NCBI RefSeq assembly: GCF_016117655.1 | Contig: NZ_CP064936.1 | Span: 1,364,001-1,428,000, forward strand | Source of the DNA: Treponema peruense | GTDB taxonomy: Bacteria; Spirochaetota; Spirochaetia; Treponematales; Treponemataceae | DNA: 64,000 nt | Direction: 5' to 3' | Part shown: in pieces, positions 42,868 through 52,396 of the stretch | Numbering within the stretch: the stretch's first letter is position 1 | Layout: each line of letters starts with the position of its first letter | The notes under the pieces: model-generated | The model's database searches: none | Told to the model about the DNA's origin: nothing | The model's input: the letters and a program-made list of their open reading frames with translations, nothing else | Translations under genes and position numbers: made by a program

Positions 42868-42894
42868 ATTTTACCCCCCCCTTCACTTTGTCAA
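42868..42894 (-). promoter_or_regulatory. promoter with poly-G8 inside the -35/-10 spacer
   Basis: TTGACA (42894-42889) and TAAAAT (42873-42868) are separated by 15 bp, of which the last eight (42881-42874) are G. Gain of two G would restore the optimal 17-bp spacing. Leader length would be about 24 nt with AAAGGAG before ATG 42837. Confidence 0.85.
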
Positions 42895-42946
42895 TATTTT
42901 TATTTACATTTATAAAAGTTATTTTTTCAGAAATATTTTTTTTCAA

Positions 42947-42975
42947 TAAAAAAAATCCCGAAACAAGTTCGGGAT
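42947..42975 (-). terminator. intrinsic terminator after mfd
   Basis: On the minus strand ATCCCGAA/TTCGGGAT form an 8-bp stem with a 5-nt loop, followed by a run of T. Confidence 0.9.
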
Positions 42976-43023
42976 GGCAATCTGGGGCTTACTCGCAATC
43001 TGGTAACTCCTGCAAGTTTTTCT

Positions 43024-46000
43024 TCATGCAAGGAGCTGTTCCAGTTTTTCTTTGATAAAGTCACTTTTGGACTTTAGGTCTATGGACTTAGCTTCAAGAA
43101 TAATTTTGTTGGGCTGGGCAGGATCCAGTTTTACACGTCCGGCGCTTGTCTGAATGAGTTTTAATATTTTATTTACGCTTATCTTTGACACATCAGAAAA
43201 TTCTACATAGACAACACCGCGTTTTTCTTTAAGCGAACTTATTGAAAGCCTGTTGCAGATTATTCTGATTTTGGCCAGATTCAAAAGACTTGCCACTTCG
43301 TCGGGAACAGGACCGAATCTGTCCGAAAGTTCATCCCAGACTGAATCAAGATCGGCCTGTGTCTGAACGCCGGCAATTTTTTTGTACATTTCCATTTTTG
43401 TTTCGGCTTCACGGATATATGTGTCCGGAATAAAACCGGAATATTCAAGTTCAAGAAGGACTTCATCAGGTGCATGCCAATTGCTGTTTGAAAGACGCTC
43501 GATTGCAGAATTAAGCAGACTCAGATACATTTCGAACCCGACGGCATAAACTTCACCGCTCTGGTCTCTTCCCAAAAGGTTTCCTGCACCGCGTATTTCC
43601 ATATCTTTCATGGCAATTTTAAAGCCCGAGCCCAGTTCTGTAAAATCGCTTATTACCTGAAGGCGTTTCATTGCAACTTCACTCAAAGCCTTGTTTTCGG
43701 GATAGAACAGATATGCATAGGCTTTTCTGTCGCTACGGCCTACTCTTCCCCTGAGCTGGTAAAGCTGGCTTACACCGTACATATCTGCGCGGTCAATGAT
43801 TATTGTGTTTACGTTGGGAATATCTATTCCGTTTTCGATTATTGTAGTTGCAACAAGTACATGAAAGCCGCCCATCTTGAATCTTCTGAAAATATCATCC
43901 AGTTCTTCACTTGTCATCTGGCCGTGTGCTACATCTACAAGCATTTCAGGAACGAGGTTTTCTATTTTTCTGCGGGTATCTTCAAGTGTTTCGACACGGT
44001 TATGAAGATAAAAAACCTGCCCGCCCCTTTTTACTTCTGCACGGATTGCCATTGCAACTTTTTCGTCGCTGTATTCTTCTATTGCAGTTTCTATGGGCTG
44101 ACGGTTCTGGGGCGGTGTTGTCAAAAGCGACATGTCTCTTATCTTGAGCATACTCATGTGAAGTGTACGCGGGATAGGTGTTGCACTCATGGCAAGACAG
44201 TCTATGTTTGTCTTCATTTCCTTGAGTTTTTCCTTGTCTTTTACACCAAAGCGCTGTTCCTCATCAATTATGAGAAGCCCCAGATCCTTGTACTTAACAT
44301 CTTTCTGAAGAATCCTGTGCGTTCCGACAAGAATATCGACTCCTCCGGCAGAAAGACTTGCAATAATTTTTTTCTGTTCTGCAGGCGGAACAAATCTTGA
44401 AAGCTGTGCTATTCTTACCGGAAAATTTCTGAAGCGTTCAATGCAGTTTTCATAATGCTGTTCGGCAAGAATTGTTGTAGGCGCAAGAAAAGCAACCTGT
44501 TTTCCGCCCATGACGGCCTTGAAGGCTGCTCGCATAGCTATTTCTGTCTTTCCGTAACCTACATCGCCGCAGACAAGCCTGTCCATTGGAACGGGTTTTT
44601 CCATGTCTTCCTTGATTTCCTGTGTTGCAGAAAACTGGTCGGCGGTGTCTTCGTAAGGAAATGCAGCCTCGAATGCAGCGTTCCATTCAGTGTCTTTTGG
44701 AAAAGCATATCCGCGTGAAGCCTGTCTTTTTGAATAAAGGTCAATGAGCTTTTCTGCCATCTCCTCTACTTTCTGCTGAACTTTTGCCTTTCTTGCACTC
44801 CAGCTTTTTGAACCTATTCTGTCCAGCCTCGGGTGTTCGCTTTCACTTCCGATATAGCGCTGAACCATGTTTACCTGCTCAATCGGAACAAAGGCAAATT
44901 CTTCGTCGGCATATTCAAGTTTTATGTAGTCACGTTCGGTTCCCATCGCCTTAACGCGCTCAATGCCTTTGAACAAACCTATTCCGTAGTTAACGTGAAC
45001 AACATAATCACCGGGGTTCAGTTCAACAAAAGTATCTATTGCCTTGGAACGGGCTTTTCTTATTGACTTTGGTGCGTTTCTCTTGCGTCCGAAAATTTCG
45101 TTTTCCTGAATGACAAGAATTTTTTCATCGGCAACAGAAAATCCCTGTGAAATGGAAAGCGGAAAAACTCTTACAGGAAAAACAGAAGTATCTGAAGGTT
45201 CTGTATAGTCTTTGATAATTTCATTTATTCTTAAAGCCTGATTGGGGTTGTCTGCAAAAACATAGATATTCCATCCTTCTTTTTGCAGTGTCGAAATGCG
45301 TTCCTTAAGATAATTGATGTTGCCGAAATAACTCTGCGGTGATTCAGAAGAAAGATGCAGTGAACTTTTGAAATAGTCATTGCCCAGAACTTCTGAATCC
45401 TGAACTTCATTTTCCATTCCACCGAGTTCTGATATTCCGTCAAGACTCTTGAATGCAAACGAACGTTCGTGTGTTTTTGCCAAAGAGAAAAAGTCAAAGA
45501 GCATGTAAGCAGGCATAAGAACCGGAATTGTCTGTCTGGCTGCCCTGTATGACTTGGAATATTCGTTTTCCATAAGACGCATTGCATTTACAAGGCGGTC
45601 CCAGTCATAAAAAAAGACGTAAGAAGAGTTTCCTGCGTAGTCCAAAAGCGAATACTGTCTGTTCCAGAGAACTCCGTAGAATAACTCTTCGCCTTCTGTC
45701 TGGCGTGCTACCGAAAGTTCGGTAAGAATATGGTCTTTTTGGGCACGAGACATATCTGTAAGCGCCAAATGAACGCTTGTACTACCAACTGTTCGTAAGT
45801 TATTTACACCGGCAAAATCACCAAAAGCATTTTCTAAACTATCGTTAGTTAATTCCAACGACCGTTCGTTAGTATATAAACTACCGTTCGTTTGACATTC
45901 TGTCCCTAGAACAACGGCTCTTCCCTTTCTGCGCTGTTCATCAAAGCCTGCAAAATCATTGATTATTCCGTCTTTGTCTTCCTGGTCAAGTATGTTTTCG

Positions 46001-46815
46001 AGCTTTTGGGTAAGTTCATCTGTCCATACAACTTCCTTCATGGGATAAACCAGAAGATAATCTATGTTTTCTTTTGAAGACTGCGACTCAAAATCAAATA
46101 CTTTAATCTGGTCAATCACATCAAAGTCAAATACGACTCTGTGCGGGAACTGTTCACCCGGCATGAAAAAGTCCAGAACTTCACCGCGTACGGCAAATTC
46201 ACCCTTCATTCCAACTCTGGGAACTCTTGTATAACCCAGGGCCGACAGCTGTTCGGCAAGTTTTTCTATATCGTATTCACCGCCTTTCCTTAAGCTTATG
46301 CTCAGAGAACGCATATATTCAGGCGGCGGAACAGGTGTAAGAAAAGAACGCTCGGGTACAATAAAAATGCGCGGCTTTTGCGACCGGCTGTTTTTGCATG
46401 CCATTTTTGACAGAACACCTGCACGTTCACCAAAAACAGACGAACCTTTTGCGGCCGGCCTGTAAGGAAGTGTTCCCCACCACGGAAGCTTGTGTATTTC
46501 AAATTTTGATTCGGTTATAGTCTGAAGATCCGACTCGCACTCATCTGCTTCTTTCTGCGTGGAAACAACAATATACATATCTCTGACATCCGCTTTTCCG
46601 CCGCCCGAATACTGCTGGTCGTGTATTGCGTTAAGTACAGTTCTGTCCATAAACTGCGAGACAAAAAATCCCGGAAGGCTTCCGCGCAGTCCGTTTATCT
46701 GTACCGGTGACTGAACTGTTCCGTCTGCAGCTGCAATTACTGCATCATGCATTTCTTTCCATGCAGAGACAAGCGCTATAAGAGAATTTGTGGATTTTGC
46801 AGATAATGAATTCAT
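43024..46815 (-). CDS. mfd: transcription-repair coupling factor
   Basis: The 1263-residue protein has the UvrB-like N-terminal part, the RNA polymerase-interacting CarD-like domain (ELNPGDYVVHVNYGIGLFKG), and the helicase motor with DRLVCGDVGYGKTE, the DEEQRFGV box and DMEIRGAGNLLG, then a TRCF C-terminal domain. It removes stalled RNA polymerase and recruits UvrA. The start is ATG 46815; the frame upstream overlaps the divergent gene. A short repetitive insert lies around residues 305-330. Confidence 0.96.
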   Translation of the reverse strand: MNSLSAKSTNSLIALVSAWKEMHDAVIAAADGTVQSPVQINGLRGSLPGFFVSQFMDRTVLNAIHDQQYSGGGKADVRDMYIVVSTQKEADECESDLQTITESKFEIHKLPWWGTLPYRPAAKGSSVFGERAGVLSKMACKNSRSQKPRIFIVPERSFLTPVPPPEYMRSLSISLRKGGEYDIEKLAEQLSALGYTRVPRVGMKGEFAVRGEVLDFFMPGEQFPHRVVFDFDVIDQIKVFDFESQSSKENIDYLLVYPMKEVVWTDELTQKLENILDQEDKDGIINDFAGFDEQRRKGRAVVLGTECQTNGSLYTNERSLELTNDSLENAFGDFAGVNNLRTVGSTSVHLALTDMSRAQKDHILTELSVARQTEGEELFYGVLWNRQYSLLDYAGNSSYVFFYDWDRLVNAMRLMENEYSKSYRAARQTIPVLMPAYMLFDFFSLAKTHERSFAFKSLDGISELGGMENEVQDSEVLGNDYFKSSLHLSSESPQSYFGNINYLKERISTLQKEGWNIYVFADNPNQALRINEIIKDYTEPSDTSVFPVRVFPLSISQGFSVADEKILVIQENEIFGRKRNAPKSIRKARSKAIDTFVELNPGDYVVHVNYGIGLFKGIERVKAMGTERDYIKLEYADEEFAFVPIEQVNMVQRYIGSESEHPRLDRIGSKSWSARKAKVQQKVEEMAEKLIDLYSKRQASRGYAFPKDTEWNAAFEAAFPYEDTADQFSATQEIKEDMEKPVPMDRLVCGDVGYGKTEIAMRAAFKAVMGGKQVAFLAPTTILAEQHYENCIERFRNFPVRIAQLSRFVPPAEQKKIIASLSAGGVDILVGTHRILQKDVKYKDLGLLIIDEEQRFGVKDKEKLKEMKTNIDCLAMSATPIPRTLHMSMLKIRDMSLLTTPPQNRQPIETAIEEYSDEKVAMAIRAEVKRGGQVFYLHNRVETLEDTRRKIENLVPEMLVDVAHGQMTSEELDDIFRRFKMGGFHVLVATTIIENGIDIPNVNTIIIDRADMYGVSQLYQLRGRVGRSDRKAYAYLFYPENKALSEVAMKRLQVISDFTELGSGFKIAMKDMEIRGAGNLLGRDQSGEVYAVGFEMYLSLLNSAIERLSNSNWHAPDEVLLELEYSGFIPDTYIREAETKMEMYKKIAGVQTQADLDSVWDELSDRFGPVPDEVASLLNLAKIRIICNRLSISSLKEKRGVVYVEFSDVSKISVNKILKLIQTSAGRVKLDPAQPNKIILEAKSIDLKSKSDFIKEKLEQLLA
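45828..45897 (-). repeat. imperfect in-frame repeats inside mfd
   Basis: Three imperfect copies of an ACnAACGAnnGGTAGTTTA-like unit (18, 24 and 21 bp) encode TNGSLY, TNERSLEL and TNDSLE. Codon use (TTA, CGG, ACT) differs from the rest of mfd. Confidence 0.6.
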
Positions 46816-46881
46816 GTTAATATTCCGATATAATAGAAAAGCCGGCTTAAAATTCCAGCGGCTCTTACAGGAGATTTTACC

Positions 46882-47847
46882 GTGAAACGCACAGTTCTTG
46901 CCATTATAGCCATTTTTAGTATTTTTGCCCATAGCGTAAGTGCACAAAACAATATTCCGCCGGACGCGGATGTTTCGATAAAATTTTACGACAGAACAAT
47001 GTATTACCCCGGAGAAGTAGAATCAAATCCTGTTTATATACACGTAACCGTAGCAAACAACGGCTCTGATACCTTAAGGTTCAAACTAGCCGATGACCGT
47101 ATGTTTTCCATAGATTTTTCTGTTTTTAACGTAAGAAATTCACGTCTTTCAGATACCGAAGCGCTGACAAGAAAAAGAACAACAAACAGAACAGTATACT
47201 TCCGCGAGATTTCACTGGAACCGGGTGAATCCTACTCTTTTGTAGAAAACCTCAAGCATTATGTTCAGATAGACAATCCTTCGGTCTACTATGTTGAAAT
47301 GAATTTCTACCCTGAACTTTACCGCAACAAAACAAATTATGTTTCTTCAAACCGCCTGAGTCTTGAAATAAGACCCTCGCCTTCTGCTGCTGCTTCTACG
47401 GCAATTCCCGTACACTCTTCAAGTGCTGCCGTTCTGCGTCCGGAAGAAATCGGCCCAGACAAGGTTGTTGAACAGACGATTATTGCAAGACAGAAAAGTC
47501 TCTGGGACCAGTTTTTCCTGTATATAAACCTTGAAGAAATACTCAAAAGGGATCCTTCAAGACGCCGCAGGTACAACAACGTAAGCGCCGATGAACGTGA
47601 AAGAATGATTGCTTCATACAAGGCAGATCTTATGCAGCAGCGCATTGATCACGACATTGTTGCCATTCCGTCACGGTTTGAAATTGAAACTACAATGTAT
47701 TCCAAAACAGATGGTTCTGTCAAAGTTCTGGAATGGTTTGACAACAATACCTTTACCGAAAAAAAACGCTATACCTATTATGTAAGGCAGCGTGACGGAA
47801 TCTGGGAAATTTACGATTACACAGTTGACAATCTTGGAACAGAATAA
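46882..47847 (+). CDS. exported protein with BsuPI-like beta domain, unknown function
   Basis: The 321-residue protein starts at GTG 46882 (CAGGAGA upstream) with a signal peptide ending near SVSA. The N-terminal half has an immunoglobulin-like pattern (YIHVTVANNGSDTLRFKLAD, SLEPGESYSF). The C-terminal half is helical, with RRYNNVSADERERMIASY, then a strand-rich end (DGSVKVLEWFDNN). The adjacent zinc-ribbon gene overlaps its stop. Probably periplasmic; no function is recognised. Confidence 0.8.
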   Translation: MKRTVLAIIAIFSIFAHSVSAQNNIPPDADVSIKFYDRTMYYPGEVESNPVYIHVTVANNGSDTLRFKLADDRMFSIDFSVFNVRNSRLSDTEALTRKRTTNRTVYFREISLEPGESYSFVENLKHYVQIDNPSVYYVEMNFYPELYRNKTNYVSSNRLSLEIRPSPSAAASTAIPVHSSSAAVLRPEEIGPDKVVEQTIIARQKSLWDQFFLYINLEEILKRDPSRRRRYNNVSADERERMIASYKADLMQQRIDHDIVAIPSRFEIETTMYSKTDGSVKVLEWFDNNTFTEKKRYTYYVRQRDGIWEIYDYTVDNLGTE

Positions 47848-48269
47848 TGGCTTCAAAAAAGAATGATTCTGCAAAAAAAGCCAAATATTTCTGCGAAAAC
47901 TGCGGTTCTGAAGTAGCTGCAAAAGCAAGATTCTGCCCTTCGTGCGGAAAATTTTTTGCGGCAGTCAGATGCCCTTCATGCGGCCACACTGGAACTGTAA
48001 AAGACTTTGCTTTGGGCTGTCCTGTATGTCACTATGCAATGAGCCATTCTGAAATTTACGGAGACGGCGACAGTGAAACTTCCCTTGATGCAAGAAAACA
48101 CAGACTTTCGGGAAAGTCGCGCCGCGCAATAGACAGGGCATTTTCTGAACATGAAAAAAGAACCGGTGGAAACACAGACAGCGGCGCTCCAGCATGGCTT
48201 TTTGTAGTAACTATTGCCGTTCTTATAATAATGTTTGTGCTTTTGTTTTTTAGATGCAAAGAATTTTAA
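47847..48269 (+). CDS. double zinc-ribbon membrane-anchored protein
   Basis: The 140-residue protein has two zinc-ribbon modules at the N-terminus (CENCG...CPSCG and CPSCG...CPVC), a basic linker rich in arginine and lysine, and one C-terminal membrane helix (residues ~115-136). It is probably a tail-anchored cytoplasmic-facing protein. The start overlaps the previous stop by one base. Function unknown. Confidence 0.78.
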   Translation: MASKKNDSAKKAKYFCENCGSEVAAKARFCPSCGKFFAAVRCPSCGHTGTVKDFALGCPVCHYAMSHSEIYGDGDSETSLDARKHRLSGKSRRAIDRAFSEHEKRTGGNTDSGAPAWLFVVTIAVLIIMFVLLFFRCKEF

Positions 48270-48298
48270 TTTTCTGATGCGGAATAAGGCGACGGTTA

Positions 48299-48328
48299 TT
48301 GACAGACAAATGCATTTTGTGTTAAAAT
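48299..48328 (+). promoter_or_regulatory. promoter for tRNA-Leu
   Basis: TTGACA (48299-48304), an 18-bp spacer and TAAAAT (48323-48328), 10 nt before the mature tRNA 5' end. Confidence 0.7.
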
Positions 48329-48338
48329 AAACGCACTT

Positions 48339-48420
48339 GCCCGGATGGTGGAATTGGTAGACACGCTAGTTTCAGGTACTAGTGCCTCACGGCATGCCTG
48401 TTCAAGTCAGGTTCCGGGCA
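48339..48420 (+). tRNA. tRNA-Leu, anticodon CAG
   Basis: The 82-nt class II tRNA has acceptor GCCCGGA/TCCGGGC, anticodon stem CTAGT/ACTAG with loop TTCAGGT, a long variable arm and T loop TTCAAGT. The anticodon CAG reads CUG. CCA is not encoded. Confidence 0.95.
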
Positions 48421-48425
48421 GATTC

Positions 48426-48452
48426 AAGACTCCGAAAGGAGTCTTTTTTTTT
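48426..48452 (+). terminator. intrinsic terminator after tRNA-Leu
   Basis: An 8-bp stem AAGACTCC/GGAGTCTT with a GAAA tetraloop is followed by a T run. Confidence 0.93.
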
Positions 48453-48496
48453 ATGTCTGCGTGTTTTTTTATTTACCCAGCATCGTGGATTTGGAT

Positions 48497-49255
48497 TTAA
48501 ACAAGGGAAAATATTTCTTTTTTACCTGTTACCGGATTGGGAAATTCAATTTTTACCGCACTAAAATCAAAGCTTTCTTCTGGGGTACAGTCCGGGTTAT
48601 AACAGGGGTCGTACAATGGGTCGTTTCTGACGGGAATCCCCAGCCATGCAAGGTGACAGCGTACCTGGTGTCTGTAACCGCTTGTAATTGAACAGAATAT
48701 CTCTGCAGTATCTGAAGCCAGGCATTTCTTTGCACAAATTACGGTACTGTATTCTTTGCCGGACGCTTTTTTTCTTGCGGCTTCACCAGAGTATTCTGTA
48801 ACAGGGCGCACCTGCTTTGAGCCGGCAGAATAAGGACGAAATTTTGATTTCACCGTATAATTTTGTTTACATGTTAAGAAACTTTCTATATTAAAATCAT
48901 GCGGTAAAGGCGCAAAACCGCACTGCTCCTGTCCTTTAAGCTGACGGCAGACTGCCCTGTATGTTTTTACAAAAAGACCGCTGTCCTGGGCCGTAGAAAG
49001 ACTTTCGTATGCAGCCTGTGTCGACGCAACAAGAAGCAACCCACTTGTAAGAGTGTCAATTCTGTGCAGAAGGCCGTGTTCGCAGGGCTTTTTTCCATTT
49101 ACACCAAGTAGAAAAGGATAAACCGCCGCTGCCCGTGTAAACGCGCTGTCATCACCTTCGTAAAGAGGCGCTGAGGGTAAAAAACGAGGTTTGTCTATTA
49201 CTGCGAAAGGTTCATCGTCTGAAGGCACATGTATAATTCTTATATCACCCATCAT
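48497..49255 (-). CDS. RluA-family pseudouridine synthase, short form
   Basis: The 252-residue protein has the catalytic motif HRIDTLTSGLLLVA but no S4 domain; the C-terminal half keeps the RHQVRCHLAWLGIPV motif. The target RNA is unknown. It starts 1 nt after the rluD-like gene, so the two are probably co-expressed. A second ATG at 49252 is equally possible. Confidence 0.87.
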   Translation of the reverse strand: MMGDIRIIHVPSDDEPFAVIDKPRFLPSAPLYEGDDSAFTRAAAVYPFLLGVNGKKPCEHGLLHRIDTLTSGLLLVASTQAAYESLSTAQDSGLFVKTYRAVCRQLKGQEQCGFAPLPHDFNIESFLTCKQNYTVKSKFRPYSAGSKQVRPVTEYSGEAARKKASGKEYSTVICAKKCLASDTAEIFCSITSGYRHQVRCHLAWLGIPVRNDPLYDPCYNPDCTPEESFDFSAVKIEFPNPVTGKKEIFSLV

Positions 49256-49256
49256 T

Positions 49257-50237
49257 TTATTTTTCTTCTGGAATTATTGCCTTTTTGAAATCCCTATGCA
49301 GGACTTTCAGAACTTCTATAAATCTTTTTGGAGTCGGTGATTTGAAGAATGAAAGTTTTTTCTGGCCGGGAAGTCTTATTCCAAGCAGGGCTGCATTAAG
49401 CATGAGCGTTGCCTTTGGAAACTTTTTGTCGGGTTTTGAATAGATTCCGTCTCCAAGGATGGGACAGTTAAGGTACTTCATGTGTACCCTTATCTGGTGC
49501 GTGCGGCCTGTAGCAAGGCGTACTCTTATGAGCGAATATTCCCCGTAACAGCAGATGCATCTGTATGCTGTCTCGGCATATTTTCCTTCACCGGTTGCAG
49601 TAACCGCTTTGAAACGCCGCCTGTTTTTTGGATCCCTTATAATCTGTGTTTTGATTACACCCTGTCTGTGGGCGGGACGGCCGGTACAGATGGCAATGTA
49701 TTCCTTGACCATATGGCGGTGGTCACGGAACTGGGCAGAAAGCCATTCTTCACTGTCGCGGTTTTTTGCAGTAATGATAATGCCCGATGTTTCTTTGTCC
49801 AAGCGGTGTACAATACCGGGACGGCGGTTTGCAAGAATAGCCGAAGGGGGGCCTTCCAGAAGTTCAGGGATTTTCTGGCGGCCCCAGTGGAATAAAAGTG
49901 CGTTTACAAGTGTTTCTGTCCAGTTTCCGCAGGCGGGATGTGTTACCATGCCCTGCTCTTTGTTAACGACACAGACATTTTCATCTTCGTATACAATATT
50001 AAGGGGAATATCCTGCGGTTCTATATCGTCCGGAATCTGGTCTTCCCATTCTATGTCTATCTGGTCAGAGGCCTTTATTTTGAACGAAATTTTCTGTTTT
50101 TTTCCGTTTACAAGAATGTTTGTAAGACCGCTTTTAAGACGGCTTCTGTTCATTCCGTTGGGAAGAGAAGCTATATATTTGTCAAGACGCTCACCGCCCG
50201 TGTAGTCAGGGGGAACTTTTGCAGAAAAATACGGCAT
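49257..50237 (-). CDS. rluD: RluD-like 23S rRNA pseudouridine synthase
   Basis: The 326-residue protein has an N-terminal S4 domain (GERLDKYIASLPNGMNRSRL) and catalytic HRLDKETSGIIITAK, with RTHQIRVHMKYLNCPILGD near the C-terminus. RluD modifies helix 69 of 23S rRNA; assigning this copy to that site is likely but not proven. Its start overlaps the preceding stop by one base. Confidence 0.88.
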   Translation of the reverse strand: MPYFSAKVPPDYTGGERLDKYIASLPNGMNRSRLKSGLTNILVNGKKQKISFKIKASDQIDIEWEDQIPDDIEPQDIPLNIVYEDENVCVVNKEQGMVTHPACGNWTETLVNALLFHWGRQKIPELLEGPPSAILANRRPGIVHRLDKETSGIIITAKNRDSEEWLSAQFRDHRHMVKEYIAICTGRPAHRQGVIKTQIIRDPKNRRRFKAVTATGEGKYAETAYRCICCYGEYSLIRVRLATGRTHQIRVHMKYLNCPILGDGIYSKPDKKFPKATLMLNAALLGIRLPGQKKLSFFKSPTPKRFIEVLKVLHRDFKKAIIPEEK

Positions 50238-50761
50238 TATTCAGACAATTCCCCGCTGTCCTGTGGCTGTGGCGGTTCATCAGGTGGCGGCAGCTCTAAA
50301 GGCGGCGGGTCAACAGGCTGTTCCAAAACCGGGTACACAGGTGTAACTGTAATGGAAGATCCGTTCAGTTCTGCATTGCGGCGGCTGTTATTGATATTGA
50401 TTATTCTGTTTATAATAAAATCGACAATTCCGATAACGCAACTGATTCCGAGTGACATTCCGAAAATTTTAAGTTGCTCTTCCGAAGAAAATGAGTTGCC
50501 GCTTTTGTCCAAGGGATTCGGAAAAGAAGATGTTGAGCCCGTAAAATAAAGGTAGGAACCATAACCCATGGTAACACCGATTGTAACAAAAGGGAGCGAA
50601 CCGAACGAGACTATTTCTGCACGGCGCAAATCCTTTGACCACTGGGGAAACTCATTTTTATCATAAGGGACAGGCTCCGTAGAAGAAGCTGAATCAGGGA
50701 AAACAGGTACATTAATTAAAAGAAGAATAGCCGCCACAATGACAGCAGTTCGCTTTATCAT
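50237..50761 (-). CDS. membrane protein with proline-rich tail, unknown function
   Basis: The 174-residue protein has a signal peptide (residues ~5-22), two further hydrophobic segments (~52-72 and ~98-117) and a C-terminal PPPLELPPPDEPPQPQ tail. It overlaps yggS by 4 nt and rluD by 1 nt. Proline-rich ends can span the periplasm or bind partners; no family is recognised. Confidence 0.75.
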   Translation of the reverse strand: MIKRTAVIVAAILLLINVPVFPDSASSTEPVPYDKNEFPQWSKDLRRAEIVSFGSLPFVTIGVTMGYGSYLYFTGSTSSFPNPLDKSGNSFSSEEQLKIFGMSLGISCVIGIVDFIINRIININNSRRNAELNGSSITVTPVYPVLEQPVDPPPLELPPPDEPPQPQDSGELSE

Positions 50762-51495
50762 GCGCTGTACTCCCTCTCGCCAAAAAGTGCCGTACCTATT
50801 CTGACCATAGTACTTCCTTCTTCGATGGCAATTTTATAGTCACCGCTCATTCCCATGCTCAGTTCATTGATATTAAGTGCGGGAAAAAGAGATGCGAGTT
50901 TTTCTTTTAACAGCCTGAGTCTTTCAAACGATTTTCCTATAAGAATTTTATCTTCTGTAAAAGGAGCCATCGTCATAAGCCCAGCCGGAACAATATGGGA
51001 AAAGTCTCCGTCGGCAATTTTCTGCACAGACTCAATAAGTTCGTCTTCCGAACCGTAACCCGACTTTGAGTCTTCGGCCGTGTGAAGTTCAAAAAAAACA
51101 TTAATTTTTTTGTCCAGCTTGGAACACTGCTTTTCTATTTCTGAAAGAAGTTCTTCGCGGTCAACAGACTGAATGCACGAGGCAATCTGAACGGCTTTTT
51201 TTACTTTGTTAAGCTGAAGGCTTCCTATTATGTGAAGCTGCGGCTGCAAAAGGGTCCCGTCTGTAACCTGGGGCAGACTCCGGATCGAATTGAATTTTTC
51301 AAAAGCTTCCTGAACACGGTTTTCGCCAAAAAGTGTCTGGTGACATTCGAGGGCATCAACTACACTTTCCAAAGGGTGGAATTTGCTTACTGCACAAAGC
51401 TTTACACTTCCTGGAGCCCTGCCTGAGTTAAGCTCGGCATTTTTTATGTCTTCTCTGATTTTTGAAAAATTATCTGCAATCTGCTGTTTTGTCAT
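50758..51495 (-). CDS. yggS: YggS/PLPBP-family PLP-binding protein
   Basis: The 245-residue protein has the PLP lysine K38 in LCAVSKFHP, the FGENRVQEA motif and the C-terminal LSMGMSGDYKIAIEEGSTMVR. Members bind PLP without known catalysis and help balance PLP pools. It overlaps rsmA by 4 nt (ATGA). Confidence 0.94.
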   Translation of the reverse strand: MTKQQIADNFSKIREDIKNAELNSGRAPGSVKLCAVSKFHPLESVVDALECHQTLFGENRVQEAFEKFNSIRSLPQVTDGTLLQPQLHIIGSLQLNKVKKAVQIASCIQSVDREELLSEIEKQCSKLDKKINVFFELHTAEDSKSGYGSEDELIESVQKIADGDFSHIVPAGLMTMAPFTEDKILIGKSFERLRLLKEKLASLFPALNINELSMGMSGDYKIAIEEGSTMVRIGTALFGEREYSA

Positions 51496-52373
51496 TCTGC
51501 ACTCCGGCTGTCAATTATAGCAGAAGCGACAGTGTCGGACAAGCGAATAAAATCCTGCGCCGAAAGATTTTCTGCCCTGTCCGAACCTTTGACACCTGCT
51601 GCTGCAAAAAGCGGTTCACTGTCCATTCCTTTTGGAAGAACGGCTTTTATGTTGTTTGCAATGGTTTTTCTTCTGCTGGCAAAAAGTGCGTGAACAAGTT
51701 TTGTAAACATTTTGGGATCTTTGCACTCATACGGAACGGCCTTTTTTGTCATGATAACAGACTGCGAAGCAACATTCGGACGCGGCCAGAAGTTACCTGG
51801 AGCGAGTTCTATTCCGCATCTGACGTCGTACCCCCACTGGCAGAGCACGCTGAACGAAGAATAGTTTTCTGTTCCCGGAGCGGCAGCCATTCTCTGTGCC
51901 ACTTCTTTCTGTACTGTAAAGACGCATCTGTCAAAAACAAGTCCGCCGGTAATTGTGTCTGCAATAAAAGTTGCGGCAATATTATACGGAAGATTTCCCG
52001 AAAGTTTAACCGGCCGTTCAGATTCCTGAAGCTGCTTTTTCCATGTTTTAAGAACATCACCTTCAACTATTCTGAAAGTATTTTTCTTTGCATAGTCCGA
52101 AAAGAATTCCCTAAGCATTCCTATAAAACCGCGGTCAATTTCGAATACAGTAAGATTTGAACCGCGCTTAAGTATATCTTCTGTCATGCAACCGAGGCCG
52201 GGCCCTATTTCCCATACAACTTCCCCTTCTGACGGAGAAAGTTCGTCAATAATTCTTTTTCTTGCGGCAGGATTTACCATGAAATTCTGGCCGAATTTTT
52301 TTTGCATTGCCATTCCGTTTTCATCAAGCAGCTTCTTGAGGGCGGAAGGTGAATTGTAGTCAGGACGGTTCAT
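51492..52373 (-). CDS. rsmA: 16S rRNA dimethyladenosine transferase
   Basis: The 293-residue protein has KKFGQNFMVNP, the SAM-binding EIGPGLGCMTEDIL and the catalytic NLPYNIA motif. It dimethylates the two adjacent adenines near the 16S rRNA 3' end. ATG 52373 has GGA 7 nt upstream. Confidence 0.96.
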   Translation of the reverse strand: MNRPDYNSPSALKKLLDENGMAMQKKFGQNFMVNPAARKRIIDELSPSEGEVVWEIGPGLGCMTEDILKRGSNLTVFEIDRGFIGMLREFFSDYAKKNTFRIVEGDVLKTWKKQLQESERPVKLSGNLPYNIAATFIADTITGGLVFDRCVFTVQKEVAQRMAAAPGTENYSSFSVLCQWGYDVRCGIELAPGNFWPRPNVASQSVIMTKKAVPYECKDPKMFTKLVHALFASRRKTIANNIKAVLPKGMDSEPLFAAAGVKGSDRAENLSAQDFIRLSDTVASAIIDSRSAE

Positions 52374-52396
52374 ATTTTTTCCAACTTAATCAGATT

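Noticed and set aside
44450-44744. Several overlapping small frames within mfd
   Set aside because: All coincide with the helicase core of mfd and have no independent support.
49844-49863. G6 run followed by CC in rluD
   Set aside because: Inside a well-conserved coding region and shorter than the two regulatory tracts; no sign of frame disturbance.
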